Source: JAHEDH01 sp965364515
Lineage (GTDB): Bacteria; Actinomycetota; Acidimicrobiia; Spongiisociales; ZC4RG35
Reading direction: 5' to 3'
Assembly: GCA_965364515.1 (NCBI GenBank)
Contig: CBDTXZ010000095.1
Coordinates: forward strand, 1 to 11,534
Length of the DNA stretch: 11,534 bases
The stretch's first letter is position 1, and each line of letters begins with the position of its first letter. The position numbers and the translations under genes are program-made. The notes under the pieces are model-generated. The model worked only from the letters and a program-made list of their open reading frames with translations, made no database searches and was not told where the DNA came from. Below, one piece after another: positions 1-5,841 of the stretch.

Positions 1-966
1 CGCAAACAGGGCTTCGCCAGGGCTGTGACCGGTCGGCTGCTGTCGGATGCAGCCGAGGACGGTGCCGCAGTCGCGCTGCTCGGCATCTTCGAACAGGGGT
101 TCTACGACCAGCTCGGGTTCGGGACCGGGCCCTACACCATCCACTATCGGTTCGATCCCGCTTCGCTGACCGTGCCGTACCCGGACCGACCTCCCATCCG
201 GCTCGGTACCGAGGACTGGGAAGAGGTCTCCGCTTGCCTCGCCTCTCGCCGCAGGTCCCATGGTGGGGTCGCGATCGATTCGCCAACGTTCTACCGAGCG
301 GAGCTCGCCTGGGTCTCCTCCGGCTTCGGGCTCGGATTCCGATCCGGAGACGGTGAGCTGACGCACTTCGTGTATTGCAGAGCCAAGGGCGAAGAGGGCC
401 CCTATTGGGTGGAGGCGCTGGCCTATCGCGATTCGGCGGAGCTCATCGAGCTGCTCGGGGTCCTGAAGTCGCTGGGAGACCAGGTCCGGGCGATCACACT
501 CATGGAGCCACCCGAACTTCAGCTCCAGGATGTGATCCGCCATCCCAACCGGCAGCGCATCGTGACGAAGGGAACCGACTTCGCAGCCGGGGGCAGCGCA
601 CACGCCTGGTGGCAGCTCCGGATTCTCGATCTCGAGGCGTGTGTTGGCGCGAGGACACACGCCGGGCCACCAGTGCGGTTCAACCTGGAGCTGACCGATC
701 CGGTCTCTCACCTCGAGGAGTCGTGGAGCGGCCTCGAGGGGGCATATGTGGTCGAGATCTCGGAATCGTCGAACGTCGACTCCGGCACCGACGCCACGCT
801 CCCGACGCTGCGAGCGACGGTGGCGGACCTCAGCCGGTTCTGGATCGGAGCCCGGCCGGCCACTTCGCTTGCGTTGACCGGGGGACTCGACGGTCCACCG
901 GATCTGCTCGCTGCTCTCGACGACGCGTTCCGCCTTCCGACCCCGCGCACCGGCCTGTATCTCTGA
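1..966 (+). CDS. Eis-like GNAT N-acetyltransferase with C-terminal SCP2-like domain (5' partial)
   Basis: The reading frame is open from the first base, so the gene begins upstream of the window and the GTG at 25 is not the real start. The first six codons (RKQGFA) match the acetyl-CoA pyrophosphate-binding loop (R/Q-x-x-G-x-A/G) of GNAT enzymes. The stretch FEQGFYDQLGFGTG around window residues 42-55 resembles the Eis 'IYgrFGYG' segment. After the GNAT half, a second GNAT-like region and a C-terminal sterol-carrier-like fold (about residues 215-321, PPVRFNLELTD to the end) follow the Eis family layout. That family is usually about 400 residues, so about 80 N-terminal residues should lie off the window. 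Eis proteins are cytosolic hexamers that acetylate amines, including aminoglycosides and protein lysines; the substrate here is unknown. The family call is fairly secure, but a role in resistance cannot be claimed. Confidence 0.8.
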   Translation, partial: RKQGFARAVTGRLLSDAAEDGAAVALLGIFEQGFYDQLGFGTGPYTIHYRFDPASLTVPYPDRPPIRLGTEDWEEVSACLASRRRSHGGVAIDSPTFYRAELAWVSSGFGLGFRSGDGELTHFVYCRAKGEEGPYWVEALAYRDSAELIELLGVLKSLGDQVRAITLMEPPELQLQDVIRHPNRQRIVTKGTDFAAGGSAHAWWQLRILDLEACVGARTHAGPPVRFNLELTDPVSHLEESWSGLEGAYVVEISESSNVDSGTDATLPTLRATVADLSRFWIGARPATSLALTGGLDGPPDLLAALDDAFRLPTPRTGLYL

Positions 967-993
967 GACCGGGAGCCGGAAGCCGAGCCTGGC

Positions 994-999
994 TAGCCT
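994..999 (+). promoter_or_regulatory. Candidate -10 element for a leaderless transcript
   Basis: TAGCCT fits the actinobacterial TANNNT -10 consensus and lies 8 nt before the ATG at 1008. The bases immediately before that ATG show no Shine-Dalgarno sequence, so a leaderless mRNA starting at or near the A of the start codon is plausible. The hexamer lies in an 8-bp palindrome (GGCTAGCC, 991-998). No convincing -35 is visible, and a short motif like this can occur by chance. Confidence 0.3.
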
Positions 1000-1007
1000 C
1001 GCCACCG

Positions 1008-1781
1008 ATGCAACACGTGCTCGCCGACTTCCGCGCCGAACGGCTCGACCTGATCGGCATGCTGGAGGCCGCCGGTGCCGATGCCTTCGATCTCCTCACA
1101 CCGGCCGAGCCCTGGCTCGTCCGGGATCAGGTCTCGCACCTGGCGTTCTTCGACGAGGAGGCGACCAAGGCGGCCACCGATGCGGATGCCTTCTTCGCCG
1201 GAGTCGCAACGATGGCCGAGGTGGGCGCCGACGTCTACATGGACCAGCATCTCGGCCGAGGCCGTGAGATGGATGCAGCCGAGTTGCTTGCGTGGCTGGT
1301 CGAGGCAGGCGAGACGCTGGCAAGCGCGATGGAGGACAGGGACCCCGACGAGCGCATCCCGTGGTACGGGCCACCGATGCGCGCCCGGTCGTTCGTCATC
1401 GCCAGGATCATGGAGACGTGGGCTCATGGTCAGGACGTTGCAGACGCGCTCGGGGTCCGCCGCCAACCGACCGACCGACTGTTCCACGTCGCCGAGCTCG
1501 GCGTCCGCACGTTCCGGTTCTCCTACGAGAATCGCGGGCTCGATGCGCCCGCCGAGCGGGTGCGGGTCGCGCTCCGAGGCCCGACCGGAACGGTACGGGT
1601 GTGGAACGACGAGTCGTCCAACTCGGTGACCGGGCCCCTCGAGGACTTCTGCCTGGTCGTCACCCAACGCCGCCACCTGGACGACACCCACCTGGTGATC
1701 GAGGGCCCCGTCGCCCGGGAGTGGATGCAGATCGCCCAGGCCTTCGCCGGCCCCCCTGGCCCCGGCCGGGCCCCGTCCTGA
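1008..1781 (+). CDS. TIGR03084/maleylpyruvate-isomerase-like DinB-fold metal-binding protein
   Basis: This 257-residue protein has the layout of the actinobacterial TIGR03084 family: a DinB/mycothiol-dependent maleylpyruvate isomerase N-terminal four-helix domain (about residues 1-150) and a C-terminal domain of about 100 residues. The expected metal-binding set is visible: His44 in QVSHLAFFDE, then Glu136 and His140 in METWAHGQD. These match the H...E-x3-H zinc ligands of maleylpyruvate isomerase. Members of this superfamily typically use a divalent metal and a low-molecular-weight thiol such as mycothiol, but the reaction of this branch is not established. The ATG at 1008 was chosen because it begins the conserved helix (MQHVLADFRAERLDL); the longer frame starting at 375 runs through the upstream gene. 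The gap to the upstream gene is 41 nt. The C-terminus ends in a Pro/Gly-rich tail directly before the inverted repeat at 1783. Confidence 0.82.
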   Translation: MQHVLADFRAERLDLIGMLEAAGADAFDLLTPAEPWLVRDQVSHLAFFDEEATKAATDADAFFAGVATMAEVGADVYMDQHLGRGREMDAAELLAWLVEAGETLASAMEDRDPDERIPWYGPPMRARSFVIARIMETWAHGQDVADALGVRRQPTDRLFHVAELGVRTFRFSYENRGLDAPAERVRVALRGPTGTVRVWNDESSNSVTGPLEDFCLVVTQRRHLDDTHLVIEGPVAREWMQIAQAFAGPPGPGRAPS

Positions 1782-1782
1782 T

Positions 1783-1837
1783 TCCGTTCTTGTGACGCAA
1801 ACCCATGGCATATCGCCATTCCCGTCACAAGAACGGA
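1783..1837. terminator. Long inverted repeat between convergent genes, probable bidirectional terminator
   Basis: A perfect 15-bp inverted repeat has arms TCCGTTCTTGTGACG (1783-1797) and CGTCACAAGAACGGA (1823-1837). They enclose 25 nt that contain a second 5-bp palindrome, ATGGC/GCCAT (1805-1809 and 1815-1819). The left arm begins 2 nt after the stop of the upstream + gene, and the right arm ends 2 nt before the stop of metX on the - strand, so the structure fills the convergent gap. It would fold from transcripts of either strand. No T-run follows on either side, so a classical intrinsic terminator is not proven. Other readings are a Rho-assisted or U-less terminator, an mRNA 3'-end stabiliser or a protein-binding site. 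Confidence 0.55.
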
Positions 1838-1838
1838 T

Positions 1839-2993
1839 TCACCAGTGGCTGGCGAGGGCGTCGCGCAACAGGGCGGTGTACAGCTCGGGCTCGATCAGGA
1901 ACGAGTCGTGGCCCTTCTCGGAGTGGACGGTGAACCTTCGCACCGGCACGCCCGAGCGTTTGAGCGTCTCGACCATCTCGGTCTGCTCGTCAGGGTAGAA
2001 ACACACGTCCGAGTCGATCGTGAAGATCTGCCAGCGCTGTTCACGGCACCGCTCCAACAACTCGGAGATCGACCCGCCGCCCACCTCGGCGACCAGATCG
2101 AACTGCTGCCACACCGTCATGATCCTCAGATACGTGTTGGCGTCGAACCGTTTCGTGAACTTCTGGGCCTGGTGGAGCATGTACGACTCGATCGGGTGAC
2201 CCACCTCGTACCCGCCGATGTTGACGTGCGACGCGATCTCGCTCCTCGCACGCTCCTGAAGGGCGTCGAGCGACACGAACGTCTTGTGCCCGATCATCCG
2301 GGCGAGACTCAGGCCGAGCTCGGGCCCCGGTCCCGGGTAGTAGTCGCCGCCCTTGAACGCCGGGTCGGTGACGATGGCGAACATCTGCTCGAAGTTGTGG
2401 AGCACCTGCAGCGCAGTCACCCCGAAACCGGCGGCGATCGGCACCACGACACCCACCCGGTCCGGGTACTTCGTCGCCAGCACGGCACACATCAATCCGC
2501 CGACGGAACCACCGACGACGGCGTGGAGACGCTCGATCCCGAGTTCGTCGAGGAGCCGGACCTGTGAGTCGACGATGTCGGTGAGCGTGAGGGTTGGGAA
2601 CGAACTGCCGTAGGGGGATCCGGTCGTGGGGTCGATCGACGAGGGCCCCGTCGAGCCGTAGCAGCCGCCGAGGTAGTTGATGCACAACACCGCATACCGG
2701 TTGGTGTCGATACCACGCCCGGGGCCGATGTACCCGTCCCACCATCCGGTGCGCATCTCCTCGGTCCAGAGATCGCCGACCTCGGGCACCTCGGCGCAGT
2801 CCCCGGCAGCATGCTGGCTGCCTGTCAGAGCGTGGAACACGACGATGACGTTGTCGCGCTTCTCGTTGATCTCGCCGTACAGCTCATAGGCGAGATCGAC
2901 CTGGGGAATGACGGCTCCGGACTGCGTCACGAACTCATCGGCGAGCCGATGAACGTGGGTCTGCGTTGGGCCGACTGAATTGGACGTGTGCAA
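1839..2993 (-). CDS. metX: Homoserine O-acetyltransferase MetX
   Basis: MetX transfers the acetyl group of acetyl-CoA to homoserine, giving O-acetylhomoserine for MetY. With the start chosen here it has 384 residues, close to the usual 370-390. The alpha/beta-hydrolase catalytic triad is visible: Ser163 in VVGGSVGGLM, Asp329 in IDSDVCFYPDE and His362 in GHDSFL. Family signatures include FHALTGSQHAAG, WWDGYIGPGRGIDT, and NYLGGCYGSTGPSS followed by a PYG..FP segment. The frame is open up to 3242, but that would overlap the upstream hydrolase by more than 130 bases. The TTG at 2993 has AGGA six bases upstream and puts the N-terminus close to the conserved 'F....SG..l....lAYE.YG' strand, so I prefer it; GTG at 3038 is an alternative. 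Acetyl rather than succinyl specificity is inferred from metY nearby, because succinyl-specific enzymes share this fold. Confidence 0.93.
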   Translation of the reverse strand: MHTSNSVGPTQTHVHRLADEFVTQSGAVIPQVDLAYELYGEINEKRDNVIVVFHALTGSQHAAGDCAEVPEVGDLWTEEMRTGWWDGYIGPGRGIDTNRYAVLCINYLGGCYGSTGPSSIDPTTGSPYGSSFPTLTLTDIVDSQVRLLDELGIERLHAVVGGSVGGLMCAVLATKYPDRVGVVVPIAAGFGVTALQVLHNFEQMFAIVTDPAFKGGDYYPGPGPELGLSLARMIGHKTFVSLDALQERARSEIASHVNIGGYEVGHPIESYMLHQAQKFTKRFDANTYLRIMTVWQQFDLVAEVGGGSISELLERCREQRWQIFTIDSDVCFYPDEQTEMVETLKRSGVPVRRFTVHSEKGHDSFLIEPELYTALLRDALASHW

Positions 2994-2999
2994 GGTCGA

Positions 3000-3003
3000 T
3001 CCT
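3000..3003 (-). promoter_or_regulatory. Ribosome binding site supporting the TTG start of metX
   Basis: On the - strand AGGA lies six bases before TTG at 2993. It is the best Shine-Dalgarno-like match among the candidate metX starts downstream of the hydrolase stop, and it decides the start choice. The match is short, so an upstream GTG or TTG remains possible. Confidence 0.4.
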
Positions 3004-3019
3004 GAAGCTGTGGGTGACA

Positions 3020-3025
3020 ACCCTA
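3020..3025 (-). promoter_or_regulatory. Candidate internal -10 box ahead of metX
   Basis: The - strand reads TAGGGT here, which fits TANNNT, inside the 115-nt gap between the hydrolase stop and the metX start. Initiation about 7 nt downstream would leave a leader of about 20 nt carrying the AGGA site. A TTGACA-like hexamer (TCGACA) lies further upstream, but its spacing of about 21 bases is too long, so the call is weak. It offers a way for metX to be expressed apart from the genes upstream. Confidence 0.22.
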
Positions 3026-3108
3026 GATCGGTCGCCACGGCGTCTGTGTCGAACCGGTGACGCGGAATCTCGTCGGAGCCCAGACCCGTCGCTCGATCCT
3101 CCGGCCGG

Positions 3109-3921
3109 TCACATCGGGAGGTCGGCATCCGAAGCCGCAATGAACTGGCGGATCGCCGAGTTGACCACCCTGGACTGCTCGTACAGGGCGGCGTGCCCAC
3201 CGCCGGGAACCACGACGGTCCGGCAGCCTTCGATGAGAGCACAGAGCCGGAAACCGCCGTTTGCGGTAGTCATCCGGTCGTCGCTTCCGACGAGGACCAT
3301 GGTCTTCGTCCGGATCTCCGCAGCTGCTTCCGCCGGATCGTAAGCATTGCACGCAGCGAGATCGGTTCCGAGCACGTCGAGATTCCGTTCGATGATCCGA
3401 CGCGAAAGACCCGCCGACCACGATCCGGCGCTGCGGTGACCACCGAACCGGTGGTTCCCGCTGTGCATCCAGCCCACCATCAGATCGATCGCATGCTGCT
3501 CTCCTGCCTCGGCCGAAGACAGCAATTCCGGGTGGACACGCATTCGATCGGTGGTGGCGAAGAGCACCAGGCGGCTCACCTTCTCGGGATGCCTGGCGGT
3601 GTGGGCCAGGGCGATGAACGAACCCATGGAGTGGCCCAGCACCACCGGATCCCGGACGTCGAGCTCCTCGAGTGCACCGTCGAGCCAGTCGGCCATCTCA
3701 GGGATCGTGCTCGATGCGGGGCCATCACTGACACCGTGACCGGGAAGGTCGGGAGCGAACACCCTGTGACCCCGTCCGGCGAAAAAGCGCGTCTGGAAGC
3801 GAAACACGTTGTGATCGAAGCCGGCGCCGTGCACCAGCACCACGTCAGGGGCATCGGTGGGCCCGGCCGGCACCTCCACGTGCACCGCTGCAGTTCTCCC
3901 CCCTACCTCGTACGTCCTCAT
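3109..3921 (-). CDS. Alpha/beta hydrolase between metY and metX
   Basis: This 270-residue single-domain alpha/beta hydrolase is probably cytosolic, with no signal peptide or membrane segment. The motifs are complete: oxyanion-hole HGAGF (31-35), PDLPGHG (58-63 region), nucleophile elbow GHSMG with Ser98, acid Asp215 in VGSDDRMT and base His243 in GGGHAALYE. A cap region of about residues 125-195 contains Trp, His and Met residues that probably set specificity. Its ATG overlaps the metY stop as ATGA, so translation of the two is probably coupled. The substrate cannot be read from the sequence; esterase, lactonase, MhpC-like C-C hydrolase or thioesterase activity are all possible. It shares only its fold with MetX and lacks the MetX signatures, so it is not a duplicate of it. 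Its place between two methionine genes suggests a linked role, but that is inference. Confidence 0.85.
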   Translation of the reverse strand: MRTYEVGGRTAAVHVEVPAGPTDAPDVVLVHGAGFDHNVFRFQTRFFAGRGHRVFAPDLPGHGVSDGPASSTIPEMADWLDGALEELDVRDPVVLGHSMGSFIALAHTARHPEKVSRLVLFATTDRMRVHPELLSSAEAGEQHAIDLMVGWMHSGNHRFGGHRSAGSWSAGLSRRIIERNLDVLGTDLAACNAYDPAEAAAEIRTKTMVLVGSDDRMTTANGGFRLCALIEGCRTVVVPGGGHAALYEQSRVVNSAIRQFIAASDADLPM

Positions 3922-5219
3922 CGTTTCTGGGAGATGGTCAGAGCCCGCTTCAGGTCAGCGATGAGATCGTCTGGATCCTCCAGCCCGACCGACAACCGGA
4001 TCAGCTCCTCGCCGATGCCCGCTGTCGCGAGCTGTTCGGCGGTCATCTGTTGGTGTGTGGTCGAGCCGGGGTGGACGACGAGAGATCGGACATCACCGAC
4101 ATTGGCGAGGTGAGACCACAGCTCGAGGGACTCGATGAACACCGCACCGGCCTCTCGCCCTCCTTCGATCCCGAACGAGAAGATCGAGCCGGCGCCGTCG
4201 GGGAGCAGCTTCGAGGCCAGCGCATGGTCGGGGTGGCTCGACAGACCCGGATAGGCGACCCATGCCACCTCTGGCGCTGCGTCGAGGAACTCAGCGACCG
4301 CTTCTGCGTTCGACACGTGTCTCGCCATCCGAATCGGCAGCGTCTCGAGTCCCTGGATCATCGCGAAGGCGGTGTCCGGGGCCATGACGGCCCCGAAGTC
4401 CCTGAGCCCTTCGGCTCGCGCTCTCGCCGAGAACGCCGCCGGACCGAACTCGTCCACGAAGTCGATGTCGTGATAGGCCGCATAGGGCTCGGTCAACGTC
4501 GGGAACCGCCCCGATGCCTCCCAATCGAATCTGCCGCTGTCGACGAGCACCCCGCCGATCACCGTGCCGTGCCCGCCGATGAACTTCGTCGCCGAGTGCA
4601 TGACGATGTCCGCGCCCCATTCGATCGGGCGGCAGAGCGCAGGGCTGGCGAACGTCGAGTCGACCATCAGTGGCACGCCATGACGGTGGGCGATCCCGGA
4701 GACGGCTTCGATGTCGAGAACCGGCATGGATGGGTTGCCGATCGTCTCCCCGTGGATCAGCCTCGTGTCTTCGGTGATGGCGCGCTCGATGGCGGTGTGG
4801 TCTCGTGGGTCGACGAACGTCGTCGTGATCCCGAATCTCGGCAGCGTGTGGAGGAACAGGTTGGCGGTGCCGCCATACACCGCCGAAGAGCAGACGATGT
4901 GTCCTCCCGATCCCATCAGCGTCGCAACTGCGAGAAAGAGCGCCGCTTGCCCCGAGGCGGTCGCTACCGCGCCGACACCACCTTCGAGCGCCGCCATTCG
5001 CTCCTCGAACACGGCAACGGTGGGATTCGAGATACGCGAGTAGATGTGACCGGGTATCTCGAGATTGAAGAGAGAGGCTGCGTGTTCGGTGGAATCGAAC
5101 AGAAACGACGTCGTCTTGTAGATCGGAGTTACACGTGCCCCGGTCTCGGGATCGGGACGGGTTCCCCCGTGGATCGTGAGCGTGTCGAAGGACGGGAGGT
5201 CGGGCTTCACACGAACCAT
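3918..5219 (-). CDS. metY: O-acetylhomoserine sulfhydrylase MetY (PLP-dependent)
   Basis: MetY makes homocysteine from O-acetylhomoserine and sulfide with pyridoxal phosphate. The 433-residue length fits MetY and is longer than MetB/MetC enzymes of about 390. Visible Cys/Met-metabolism PLP-family features include IHGGTRPDPETGA (16-28), VTPIYKTTSF (30-39), GHIYSRISNPT with Tyr60, Tyr115 in SAVYGGT (ring stacking), Asp187 in MVDSTF (pyridine nitrogen) and the PLP lysine Lys212 in HSATKFIGGHG. The C-terminal domain carries RSLVVHPGSTTHQQ and LIRLSVGLED, typical of substrate-carboxylate binding. ATG at 5219 was chosen because it leaves 34 nt after the SRPBCC gene and sits just before the conserved N-terminus; an upstream in-frame start at 5279 would overlap that gene. 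GAGG lies about 12 nt upstream, a rather wide spacing. The stop overlaps the ATG of the next gene. Confidence 0.93.
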   Translation of the reverse strand: MVRVKPDLPSFDTLTIHGGTRPDPETGARVTPIYKTTSFLFDSTEHAASLFNLEIPGHIYSRISNPTVAVFEERMAALEGGVGAVATASGQAALFLAVATLMGSGGHIVCSSAVYGGTANLFLHTLPRFGITTTFVDPRDHTAIERAITEDTRLIHGETIGNPSMPVLDIEAVSGIAHRHGVPLMVDSTFASPALCRPIEWGADIVMHSATKFIGGHGTVIGGVLVDSGRFDWEASGRFPTLTEPYAAYHDIDFVDEFGPAAFSARARAEGLRDFGAVMAPDTAFAMIQGLETLPIRMARHVSNAEAVAEFLDAAPEVAWVAYPGLSSHPDHALASKLLPDGAGSIFSFGIEGGREAGAVFIESLELWSHLANVGDVRSLVVHPGSTTHQQMTAEQLATAGIGEELIRLSVGLEDPDDLIADLKRALTISQKR

Positions 5220-5253
5220 CGTACCGAGCGGCCTCTTTCGGGAGGCCCGGAGA

Positions 5254-5841
5254 TCACCGCTCGGCCCGCTCACGCACACCGATCAGTTGCCGGCGCATCA
5301 TCACGAAGTCGCCGGGCCCGAGCAGGTATCTGATCACCGGATCGAGCCACCGCCCACGATTCGACCTGGCGCGAGCGCGCACGACGACCCTGGTGGCGGA
5401 TTCACCCCAGGCTTGGAGTTCGTAGGACAGAGTGAACGACAGACTCGAACGGCGGACGAGCTCGATGACGAGATGCTTCGGCGCGGAGATGTCGGCGGCG
5501 ACGAACTCGAGTCCTGCCAACTCTCCCATCGAGGTGCCAGGAGTGTCGACGAGCCATTCCGGGTGGATCTCTCGAGCGCTCGCCACCCCTCGATTGTCGA
5601 TCCAGTCGTAGCTGTACCACCCGGCTCGGCCTGGCCCCATCTGGGCGAACCACGGGTAGACCCGCTCTAGCGGGGCGTCGACGACGAGCGCTCGCGTCGC
5701 ACTCATGGCCGGATCCGGAATCAGGTCGTCGCCGGGCATCGGGCGGTCGGGCTCATGTGGGAGCGTTCCCCACCGCTCGGTCAAACGGGTCGCCTGCATC
5801 CAGGCGACGACGACCAGGCCGACCGCCAACGATCGCTTCAC
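5254..5841 (-). CDS. SRPBCC-family protein with N-terminal membrane anchor
   Basis: The protein has 195 residues. Residues about 4-17 (SLAVGLVVVAWMQA) form a short hydrophobic segment after a basic MKR start and look like an uncleaved anchor. From residue 48 a SRPBCC (START-like) fold begins: ATRALVVDAPLERVYPWFAQMG, then GRAGWYSYDWIDN (71-83), features of a recurrent actinobacterial subgroup. It ends with a helix (GPGDFVMMRRQLIGVRERAE). SRPBCC proteins hold hydrophobic ligands in a deep cavity; no catalytic residue can be assigned. The GTG start overlaps the stop of the molybdoenzyme as GTGA, so the two are probably translationally coupled and made in related amounts. A ligand-binding or membrane-tethering partner role for the molybdoenzyme is only an inference. 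Confidence 0.78.
   Translation of the reverse strand: MKRSLAVGLVVVAWMQATRLTERWGTLPHEPDRPMPGDDLIPDPAMSATRALVVDAPLERVYPWFAQMGPGRAGWYSYDWIDNRGVASAREIHPEWLVDTPGTSMGELAGLEFVAADISAPKHLVIELVRRSSLSFTLSYELQAWGESATRVVVRARARSNRGRWLDPVIRYLLGPGDFVMMRRQLIGVRERAER

Noticed and set aside
2994..3108. SAM riboswitch ahead of metX
   Set aside because: I could not find the conserved core or pairing pattern of SAM-I, SAM-II or SAM-IV elements in this 115-nt stretch; a covariance search would settle it.
2994..3242. The 83-codon upstream extension of metX
   Set aside because: It would overlap the hydrolase gene by over 130 bases, and the added residues do not resemble the MetX N-terminus.
4050..5333. Long + strand open frame (427 codons) opposite metY
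   Set aside because: It mirrors a well-conserved gene and its translation is rich in Arg and low in hydrophobic segments, as expected for antisense frames in high-GC DNA. The same holds for frames at 3193-4113, 6660-7685, 993-1811 and 8935-9687.
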